A stretch of 64,000 nucleotides of DNA from Marisa cornuarietis. Taxonomy: Eukaryota > Mollusca > Gastropoda > Architaenioglossa > Ampullariidae. A model generated the notes under the pieces. It made no database searches. It saw nothing but the letters and a program-made list of their open reading frames with translations, and was not told the origin of the DNA. The stretch covers positions 310,001 through 374,000 of the forward strand of contig SMMW01000597.1 of assembly GCA_004794655.1 (NCBI GenBank), in the 5' to 3' direction. Every line of letters starts with the position of its first letter. The stretch's first letter is position 1. Shown one piece after another: positions 36,429 to 45,601 of the stretch. The position numbers and the translations under genes were made by a program.

Positions 36429-37514
36429 CTACTGGTCATTTACTCCTGGGATTTATAGTTCGGTCAGTCCTGACGCTTCATAAGTAAGGACCCATATCTT
36501 GAATAAAACATAACAAAAAATATAGCTTTACAAAGAAAATCGTGTTTCGAGGTTCCTGGATAGTTTTGCAGACGCTTGAAGATCCCACCAAAATAAAGAA
36601 AAAAACATGGATGTGGTTTACCAAAACAACAAGAATATCATTGAAGTAGAAATGATATGTGTAGCTTTCTCCACGCACGCTTTAACGAATATTCATGCAC
36701 TACTAAAAAAAAAAAAAAGCATAGTCAGAAGTATATAATGTCTTACTTATTTGGTACAAGGTTGAGAATGAACAAACCAGCCTGAACCAGAATAGAAATC
36801 TCTGAGGAAATAACATTTTACAGATTTTCATGAGTTACACCTGGAGACCGATATAATACAGTGTTGGGTAACCCAAAAGCAGACTTTACTTTCGGGGTAA
36901 AGCATGTTAAACTCTGAACTCAGTGGATGGGAGTGGGATGAGGATTGCGGAAAGGGTCGAAAACAAGTATGGGGGCCTCTGGTCTGCAGACAGAAAAGTT
37001 TTTGAGAATATACTTTACAAAAAATAAATGGGTTGCCTCTCTTCGCGCTGTATCCCTCAAGCCTCAGCGAGTTTCTTTTTTCTTTTTTCCTCCTTTCTAC
37101 TTTGTAGGGTGAGAAGAGGGAAACACACATAAGACGTGCAGACGCGAGCCCAAGGGAGGGCGAGTTGAGATGGAGGTTGCATGATGGGATAAAACTCACC
37201 CGTCAAACAAACAACTGTTTGCGAAACGTGAGGTACCCGAGTTGGGGGAAAAAAGTAACGTTGGTTGTGTATTTACACTGGCTGAGTTCATGGACTAGCT
37301 GTGAAGACTGATTTAACAAAACATTGCATTATTTCGATCTTACCTGACTAGTTTAATGCTTCTGTTGTTCGCTTTAAATGTTGCAGTTTCTATCTTGCTG
37401 TGTCGTGCAGCAGCATCTGAAAGTGTTTTGTTGTGTCGCATGACACTGTGCGAGTGTTTGTGCAAGGCATGTTCTCAAGTGCGAGAACATCACTACTGTA
37501 ACCCGGTTATGCAC

Positions 37515-37640
37515 AAGAGAAAAGTAAACATCCTACTAAGCAGTGAACCATGCGTTTGGGCGACGGAGGGGGTAGGGTGCTCTGTCAGTCAAATATTTGA
37601 TTACCGAGAAACTTGTAGTTCAGACCTTCACGCAAGTATG
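37515..37640 (+). repeat. Diverged dispersed repeat, unit A
   Basis: agagaaaagtaaacat...ccatgcgtttgggcg...tcaaatattt...cgaaacttgtagttcagac aligns in the same order with 39043-39162. It overlaps a 102-codon frame that is therefore unlikely to be a gene. Confidence 0.55.
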
Positions 37641-38081
37641 TATAATTTTCCCAAAAGCCTATAATTTAGAAGTGTGCGAGTGTCATGGCTGCAGGTCAGC
37701 CAGGTTCACTAGATGTCATGGCTGAGAAACTCAACCTGTCAGATCGTATGCTAAGCAGTCAGTAGCTTTAAGAATTGTATCTGCCATAGCGCATGATATG
37801 AACAAGTATTGTTTGAATGTAAATTGCTCACAGTTATTGTCTCCTGCTTACATTCTGGAAAGATCTCCTGCCTAACCTTCTGCTAATGTTGTTTTGTTGT
37901 TGGATCTCTGAGTGTTGAAAGAAAGACGCTGGATCTGACTCCTCATACTTTAACAGTACAGGGCAGCTGTTTCGTAGTCTCCCAACGCTTTTCTATGTTT
38001 TCTAAATGAAGATAATTATTTTTTAAAATCAACTTTCCTTTCACAGGAATATTTGCACCTTAAAAAGACCTCCCCCCGCCC

Positions 38082-38165
<84 letters not shown>
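38082..38165. repeat. (AC)n microsatellite
   Basis: An 84-bp AC run. Confidence 0.95.
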
Positions 38166-38166
<1 letters not shown>

Positions 38167-38919
38167 CTTACAAAAGTAGACGTGTGGCTACACATCACAC
38201 GTTCATCTGTCTTGCGCAGACTCCTTTCTTATGGTCTGCTCGTTAAGCGACTATTTTATTGTATCAAGAATAAGCTTCTCCAACTATTCCGCTACAGTGG
38301 CTGAAAAAGCGGTGTTATATGCCGGTGATGATGAAGGCTCGATTTTTTTTTTGAAGGTTTGCTTATTTATTTATTTTTTTGTATTAAGGATGGAATTTTT
38401 TGCCTTTTTCTTGTGGGTTTAAATGTACGATTAGGAAATTAGTTGCTTGAGCTGAGTTATCGGGTATTGAGCAGAGGAGATGAAAAGATATAACAGAGGG
38501 GGGGGGGGGTAAGGCGGGGTGTACCGGTATTGAAACACCTTCAATGAACTGAGTGACAGAGCTATTTCAGTTTAATTTGCATCAGTTAAAATTAAGCCCG
38601 GGCTCAGAGATCATGTGAGTTTGTGCACACACATAGAAAACTGACGTTTAAACGGAACACGAGGAGAGAGAGAGAGTTTAGCGCATGCGCAAGACAGACG
38701 GACGTGCTGTGTGTAGCTGCATGTCACGCTGACGACAATGTTGTACTATAATTAAGGAAAATACATTTATATTTGTCCTTACTACAATATAGCAAACTAT
38801 GCGATGCTCTCTATGCAGCATAGGACAGCCTTTCATTCCCTTATGCAATAGACACTTGATATAATCTGTTACATAGAGTAACTCCATTTAAGTCTTCCAT
38901 CGCAGAACCAACACTACTG

Positions 38920-39010
38920 GGGCACCCTATAGTATAGTGGTCAAGACACTCCCATGCTACCACTGGGTTGAGACTATGCGAGTGTATACATAGTAGACAC
39001 GCTGGCCACA
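38920..39010 (+). repeat. tRNA-related SINE-like repeat, copy 3
   Basis: Plus strand: tatagtatagtggtcaagac gives an A-box-like head, and gggttgagactatgcg a B-box-like word about 30 bases later. It is followed by sequence (39043-39162) that has a diverged partner at 37515-37640. Confidence 0.45.
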
Positions 39011-39042
39011 AGCGTTGGGAATATCGTTGACTTAACCTATAA

Positions 39043-39162
39043 GGAGAAAAGTAAACACTTTGAGTAAACAGTAAGCCATGTGTCTGGGTAGGGGTTTGGG
39101 GAGGGTAAGAAGTTATTCAAATATTAGATTTTCCCGAAACTTGCAGTTCAGAACGTGCAGCG
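39043..39162 (+). repeat. Diverged dispersed repeat, unit B
   Basis: ggagaaaagtaaacac...ccatgtgtctgggta...tcaaatatta...cgaaacttgcagttcagaa, partner of 37515-37640 in the same orientation; it follows a tRNA-like head and may be a SINE body. Confidence 0.55.
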
Positions 39163-39425
39163 TAGCTGAAAAATCTGCTTCCATCATACTTTGCACAGAA
39201 AGCAAATAAGACCTCCAGCAAATTTATGCTAATCTACAAATACTGTTGTACTACATTATCTTCATGTAACCACCACTCAGACAATGACCTAGAATAATTC
39301 TAGACACCTTTACAGTGGCACAATGCCTCACCTGCACTGAAGAATTGTGTGTAATTTATTCATGCAGTGTTTTACTTTAAGAACTGTTGTAGAATATATT
39401 TAGGTTTAGTGTCTAACCGTTTCTG

Positions 39426-39554
39426 ATGGAGGGAAGGCCAATCATTTTCGTGGGTGACGCCTATAAGGTAAGCGACAAGAAGGTAATTGATGCCAACATA
39501 CCATATGGGAACAAAGACATACTACACTTCAAGTTGCCTTCATCCGAAGCATAG
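39426..39554 (+). CDS. Unidentified short open frame (42 codons)
   Basis: ATG at 39426 opens MEGRPIIFVGDAYK, and a GT-AAGC donor-like word follows the Lys codon; reading through gives VSDKKVIDANIPYGNKDI and a stop. The composition is protein-like, but I recognise no family and see no partner exon. It may be a transposon remnant. Confidence 0.15.
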   Translation: MEGRPIIFVGDAYKVSDKKVIDANIPYGNKDILHFKLPSSEA

Positions 39555-40648
39555 TGCAACGCCTGCACTAAATATTGTTTACATTATCTCAGAAACATCC
39601 GGTGAAGAGGCCCTAATTAGGAGTGGAGTAGACCATGATTAGGAGAGGTGTAAAGGTTGCAACTGTGTCTGTGTTGCACTGGACTTATTATTATTATTTT
39701 TTTTTTTGCAATTTTGAAATCGCAGTCCGGATGAATACAGGACACGGAACTGAAACACGAGAAAAATACGACGGATACTACGTCTACACTTTAGCCAGAA
39801 ACAAAAGTGTTTACAGTTTAGCCAATGAAAAGTGTTTACCTTCAAAGCCATTTTAATAGAATGTGTGCACAAATATGTTACCTGTGGCCGTCGAATGTCA
39901 GAAACCTCCTCAGGTTCGTGTTAACATGCAAAGAAGCAAACTTTGTGCTCATATATCTGTTTTTGATTTACCTGCTGACAGACAAAAATGAAGGCCTCTA
40001 GTGTTCTATACCACCACGAAGACTAAGTATATATGCGCGTATGTGAAAGTCTGCGTGTGGGCGTACTCGTACGCGTGTGTGTTGTGGATGTGTGTATCAG
40101 ACAGAGAGTCTGTGTATATATGTGTCTGTTCCTGTAAACACAAACTCTAAACCTAAATCCCAAAGCTAACTCCTGTAGTGATCATAGAAGTGCAAAGTTC
40201 TCGAGGTAAACCTCGTGGGTAGTTTGTTGGCACAAATACGATTTGATGGACTGAGATTTTCTGCCTTCATTTTGCTGAAAAAGTGCTCTGCTCCGAACTA
40301 CTTACCAGCTCCTTACCGAAGTGTAACGAGCCAGTTTCCACTTTCCTATTGTACATAGGATGTGGCGTTGTTGTCATTTCCTGACTGGTCCTTGTCTTCT
40401 CGTCTGATTTGCCTTATGAGCTAAAGGGACTTTAAGATCACCTCTGGTTTTTTTCACCATTGTCTCCGTTCTCTCAAGTTTTTAAACTTTTTTGTGCTAT
40501 GAACTTTTGCCCTAAGCGACAAGTCATGTTATTTCCCGGAATTGCATTTTTATGAGAGTTTCGAACACCAATGATTGTGGTGCGCACTGGGGCAGGATGT
40601 CGTTAACACATAATAATCATATTCACTACAGACACTGAAATTCGGGAG

Positions 40649-40675
40649 AAGAAGAAGAAGAAGAAGAAGAAAAAA
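40649..40675. repeat. (GAA)n microsatellite
   Basis: Seven GAA/AGA triplets followed by A-rich sequence. Confidence 0.8.
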
Positions 40676-41928
40676 GAATCTGCGCGCTTTACACCCAAAC
40701 GTGCAAATTACCCAGGAAACTGTCTGCCTTGATTTATTGCGGGGACTTACTTTTCCAACTGTCATTTTATTTCCAACTTCAGTTCAATCAGTTGAGTCAC
40801 GCTTATTCAACCCAGTAGCTGACAAACTTGGCGTGAGTGAAGAAAATAGTTGCCCTTGCTGTGTTCTTCCTTAACAGGTTGAGATTTACAATTTATTTTG
40901 GCTGTGTTTTGATGTTTCATTCATCGCGGTCTCTCTCTCTCTCTCGTCCTTTCTAAGGTATCTTATGAAAAGACCCGGATGTCAGTGTTAAGCTTGTTCA
41001 GTAGCAGACTGTATTAATGAAATATTTTCATACTATTTCTCGCACCTCACAGCTATCCCCCCCTCTCTCTCTTTTCCACTCACGCCTCCTCCATGCTTGC
41101 GATTTGAGGAATGGTCTAGAAACAACGATCAGTTACCATTCACGCATGTGCGCCAGCCCCAAACACTCTATTCAATGAAAGTAATGTCAATCTCTAACAC
41201 ACTCTCCCTAGAGTTAGAACTTTCCAGAACTGCCATGATGGTCAGCGCTCAGTGCACTTGCCAAGCAGATCGAAGGGCTGCGTGGCTGCACTGACCTTTA
41301 ATAATAATAATAAACATTTATATGGCGCTTATATATTTGGTATTAAACGGGGCTATGTTCTCCAAAAAGATAATTTAGACCCATGCACTGTACTGCACAC
41401 CACCGATGGGTTGATTAGAGTATGCACGGCACTGTACCTCGGTCTCAGTGTCAACTGTGCGTTAGTCATACCCGGTATCTTCGCAACAAGTAGGTCAGAA
41501 AATGCTGTGTCAGTTCACCAGCCCTTGACAAACATTCACAACCAAGGAGGCCGATCACTATATAAATATGAATCAAGTGACTGTTGCGAAACTACAGTAA
41601 AAAAAAAAAAAATACAGAACCACAACTTTATGTCTCAAGTACTGAAGTAGGTATTCCGCCAGATCTGGAAAATAGGTATTTTTCACTAAATTCTACCCAG
41701 TGATTAGAAAAATGTTGTATACTCCGCTAAGCCTTTAAAGGAAAAGACGCAGGACTACAGGAGTAGAATTTGGCTGCATTTTTTTAAGAGAGAGAGAGAG
41801 AGAGAGCGATGGAAGAAGAGGATGAAAGAAAGACAAGGACGAACATTGAAATGGGATTCATTGGCTATGGAGACACTTTAACGGTGGCAAGAATGAAATC
41901 TTTCGCACCCTCTGTACACACATATACG

Positions 41929-42017
41929 GGTTGTGTTGCTGGTGACTAGAGATGCCTTAATGGGGTGGAACAGCCATTTGTCGCGGTCCATGACGTAGGG
42001 AATCCCCAGCCCCCATT
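41929..42017 (-). pseudogene. Decayed gamma-glutamyltransferase exon (relic of a second GGT copy)
   Basis: On the minus strand the segment aligns along its length with GGT exon 9 (48827-48935). Both begin AAT-x-x-GGCTG-GGATTC, share (C/A)GTCATGG(A/C)CC, and end TCTAGTCACCAGC(A/G)ACACAAC with only scattered changes. About 19 bases are missing between GGATTC and GTCATGG, which breaks the frame. It reads VMDRDKWLFHPIKASLVTSN downstream of the gap. It lies beyond the 3' end of the intact gene on the same strand, as expected from a tandem duplication followed by decay. No other exon of this copy was recognised. Confidence 0.7.
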
Positions 42018-42824
42018 TTGCACAACAGAAAAATCAAGGCCTAATGAACAGGCCGTTGTAAGGTGTTCTCGCTGAGAACTGCCGAGATGTTTGCTGCCAG
42101 TCGGGTATATTTGTGTCTCTGATGTAGCCCTATATTATGACATCCTGCGTGCAACGGAACATGGATCCGTTTTGTTTAATGGGATTTTTCACTTTTTTTA
42201 GTTGGTATTTATTGTAATATGTTCCAATAGTAAAGCCATGGTTAACACCAACAGTTACAGCATAGTAGAGATGTACATGAAAGAACAGAGCAAAGAGGTT
42301 AACAGCTTCAAGTGCCAGATTATTGCAGATTATTAAAGTAAGTGATGTCTCTTCGAAGGTAAAGGTTTTCTATTGCCACTTCTATTCTGAGTATGAATAC
42401 ATTCGTGTATATAATATATATGTATAATTATAGTTCATGTGTGTGTGTATATATATATAGCTCTTCACTTTATTGAAGATGGCAGCAAACACAACAGCTC
42501 GTTAAGTAGCCGCATCATAGTAAGGATCCAAGTAAACCCATAAATAAATAGATAAACTAACTCTAAACAGAGGATACCGTGGATTGGTGGATGCTTTGAC
42601 TGTAATTAATCAAAGCTGTTTTAGCGCTTGCTGGGGGGACAAGTTAGGTCGGGTTGCGCATGACACATCTTTCACTACAGGCCATCTGGCAGATGACAGG
42701 TCCGCGGCACGAGCACACACCTTTTCAGAGCAGGTGTCAAATGTACCTTCACACAGCAACACATATGTACTCAACACACAGACAAGGTGAAGGAAACCGG
42801 AGTAACTTGAAAAAAAAACAACTA

Positions 42825-42935
42825 ACGGCCAGCCCTGTAAACAGGTGTCACTTCCAGAGAGAAGTATGTTTGAGCCAAGATACGAACCCATTGCACCCAG
42901 TTCTCATTGTCGTGGTGCCACTGCCCTCCGCTGCC
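42825..42935 (-). repeat. tRNA-related SINE-like repeat, copy 4
   Basis: Minus strand has a B-box-like gggttcgtatcttggctca and a body with gacacctgtttacagggctg, the same order as copy 1 at 19560-19792. It abuts the repeat that carries the foldback-like insertion. Confidence 0.5.
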
Positions 42936-44346
42936 CCTGTAAGCTGGGTAAGCAGGGACTAACAGCTCAAGAAGCAAATCATAATCATGAGGAGTGTTAG
43001 TGAGATACACCATAAACAGTATGCGGACGTTTTGCCGCCAGACGTTTAGCCAACGTATGTTTCGTCGACGGAGGTTTCGTAGACCGGACGTTTCGCAGAC
43101 AGACTTTTCGACGCATTATGTCAGAGAGAGAGAGAATGAAAGTAACTACTAGACTACACAACAATTCTTTATTTAAAAAATTCTTTATTTACCCCCCCCC
43201 CCACCACCACCACACAGACTTCACAGACAGTTGTGTCACAGATTATGCGCAACAGCTTTGAGAAAAACTAAAACATCCCCCTGTGCGTATCTTGCAACAA
43301 GCGCAACAGCTTTCGCTTATTCCTCTTTGTGAAAGTGAATTCCATCTGAAATGCACCAGATGCACTAGATAAGTTCCAAAGTTTAACGTGATGTTACTGA
43401 TATGCTCCAGACAAGCAGTCAGACATATACAGACACAGAGGCAGGAGTGTAGAGTTGACATGTGAAAACCAAAGTAGACATTGAGGGAATCTGCGCCCAC
43501 ATACACGCACACACACACACACACGCACCCACACACATGTGTTCATCTATATAATTTTGGTTTTGTGGTAGAACTGTACAACGAGCTGAAAGCTTTAAAC
43601 GAGAGAGAGAGAGAGAGATGCTTACTTACTTCTCAGAATCTTGCAAAAGAATGAATGAAGCACTATCTCGAGGGAACGTGAGACAGATGACAAACAGAAA
43701 TATTGGCCAGGTGGAAGGTGAACGTGAGAACTGGCAGAGACACACATTGATACAAAGGCGAGAGAAATGTGTGAGCTAACGGTTCACATGAGGAGGGATA
43801 GTTAGAGAGAGTTCACTGATACATTGATACATTGATACAATGGCGAGAGAAAAGTGTGAGCTAAAGGTCCCGCGTGATGAAATGCCGAAATGAAGTGCCG
43901 AAATGTTCGTCGACGAAACGTCCGTCGACTAAGGGCTGCGCGCCGAGATGTTCGTCGGCGAAACCTCCCTCGGCTAAAGGTCCGGTCGCCAAAACGTCCG
44001 GCTCCAAAACGAATATCGGTGAAACGTCCGCCGTCGAAAAGTCCGGGTACCCCATAAACACGCACAACTTAGCAATACTCTCTTTCGTTTTCCTTTCCCT
44101 GGGTTTTGTGTTTATCTCATAAATCCTTGATACTTTGTTATGATTATCTTTATTTACCTCCACCCTCCACACACACAAACAAACTAGTGTGAGTCGGCTT
44201 TTGCTATTGCATGATCGGTATTTTATTCTTATTTTCAAACCATGCACTGTACTGCAAAAGCATTCGTTCATCCCGCCTTCGCTCAATTATCATCACCCCT
44301 ATCTACACGATACATTCACCGGTGATTTAGAACTGCATCCAAAATA
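42900..44346 (+). repeat. Dispersed repeat, copy A (split by the foldback-like element)
   Basis: Flanks 42900-43017 and 44052-44346 together align, in inverse orientation, with 46622-47036. Shared words include taatcatgaggagtgtta, gggttttgt, tagtgtgagtcggcttttgc and gatttagaactgcatcc. Confidence 0.75.
43018..44051. mobile_element. Foldback-like transposon, 1034 bp, with internally repeated inverted ends
   Basis: The left end (agtatgcggacgttttgccg) and right end (read inward ggtacccggacttttcgacg) are imperfect inverted repeats. Each continues as an array of about 17-18 bp units of the type GGACGTTTCGCCGA, over about 95 bp on the left and 175 bp on the right. The 8-base word ccataaac flanks both sides (43010-43017 and 44052-44059). 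A related repeat at 46622-47036 lacks the insertion and has the word once. The interior holds GA and AC simple repeats and no transposase. The Lys/Ser-rich open frame at the right end is a reading of the array. Confidence 0.8.
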
Positions 44347-45330
44347 AAAATAAACATACCAAATAAACTGACAATGTCACTGGCTATCGTATACCTGAAG
44401 TAGAGATGATTACGGAGTGGTTACAACCACAGTAATAAAATTCTCATAAGACTCACCAAAACTGATTTTACACGGAATGAAAAACTTCTCTAGTAAAACT
44501 AGGTTTGTATGAAAAAGATGCAGGGTGTTTTTATTGTTGTTATCACCTGATACGTCCCTACCTTCATCTTTCCAGGGAAAGACTAGTGAAAACAACAACA
44601 CCGCAAAAATGGAAAGCTAGTGGCAGCTTAAGTATAAATGGAAAACTCTTCAGTTGAAACAAGTCTAACTTCTTGTAAATAAGCAGCCCAAGCGTCGTCA
44701 CAGTAACATGAATATATGTGTGCAACAAACTCCACTTTGTTTTACTATAAACAGATGCCACCTATTTTCAAAATAAGATAGCAATACACAACGTTTTGTT
44801 TCCATGAAAATGTCTGCTTATAATACCACCAAATCTTTCTTCCTTAAAAATTTTCAAACTTTATAAATAAAAGTTTTTTTTGTAAATCAGTCAAAAATGA
44901 ATAATAAATGAAAAATAAATCGTCAATAATCAGTAATAAATTGATGAAAAATGTAAAGTATGAGTAATTGTAGAAGTTTAAAAGTTTTTCTTTAAAATTT
45001 CATCAAAACGTGGTCAAGATTTAAGAATACTTTACTAGAATACAGCATCGTTTCCTGGGTATTGACTAGTGAAAACTGGTTATCTATGCGTGTTTCTCAG
45101 TAAAGTGATTCTCGTGTGAATTTACTGGCCGATGATGTACCATCTGAATATGCTGATAAGTCATCGATAACTTTCTGTCGCTGGCTGGTATTTTCTTGGA
45201 TAAGCCACAGATTAGCGAGAGCTTGAGCGAAGAAATTCAATCACACCACCTTGGCGATAATCCAGCAGTTTTTTTTTCTACCACCTGGCTTGATTTTGCG
45301 AACGTGTCAGCCTGGTTGGCCTCTCAACAC

Positions 45331-45601
45331 TTAGTAGGCAGCTACACATCCGTCAGCTCTTGGGTCCGACCCAGCCCAGTAGACAGCAGAGTCCGAACAC
45401 ACGTCAGCACCTCCTGACGGCCTGGCCCACCAAGCCCCGCGCGTGATCACCTGGCCCCTTCCCATGATGCTGCGCCTGTACCCGGCAACGATGGATGACA
45501 CAGGATGACCCATGGTCCTCAACACTTGAACGTCATCATCTGCGATGCCCTTTTCCAGCAGCACCGCGCTGTTGATGCTGTCGACATGAACGCCATCGTC
45601 A
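45331..45601 (-). CDS. GGT exon 12 (C terminus and stop)
   Basis: Encodes [20 protein letters not shown], then a GRGQVITRG stretch, and ends [14 protein letters not shown] and TAA (45333-45331). Between GRGQ and AGSDPRADG there are about 20 extra residues compared with the usual spacing, including a Ser/Gly/Cys stretch. Confidence 0.92.

Larger units (their letters stand above)
22696..41928. other. Intergenic region, 19 kb, no convincing gene
   Basis: I found no exon series here on either strand. It contains microsatellites (23301, 25238, 28262, 28616, 31137, 36331, 38082), SINE-like copies, a 37-41 bp tandem duplication (23666-23743), one LINE fragment (32436-32870), MITE copies and a diverged duplicate pair (37515-37640 / 39043-39162). 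Open frames over 100 codons are readings of repeats or have no family features. Confidence 0.55.
42018..45330. other. Region between GGT relic exon and the GGT stop codon
   Basis: Holds a SINE-like copy (42825-42935), the repeat carrying the foldback-like insertion (42900-44346) and AT-rich DNA (44350-45180) in which I see nothing. The immediate downstream of 45331 would be the GGT 3' UTR, but no clear polyadenylation signal can be assigned. Confidence 0.5.

Noticed and set aside
36014..36439. 141-codon frame with a long poly-Asp run
   Set aside because: It is the reverse reading of the (ATC)n microsatellite and has no splice or family support.
37356..37664. 102-codon frame with a hydrophobic, signal-like start
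   Set aside because: Its second half is a dispersed repeat (partner at 39043-39162), and it has no family features.
43861..44286. 141-codon minus-strand frame and the Lys/Ser-rich plus-strand frame opposite
   Set aside because: Both are readings of the arrayed right end of the foldback-like element.
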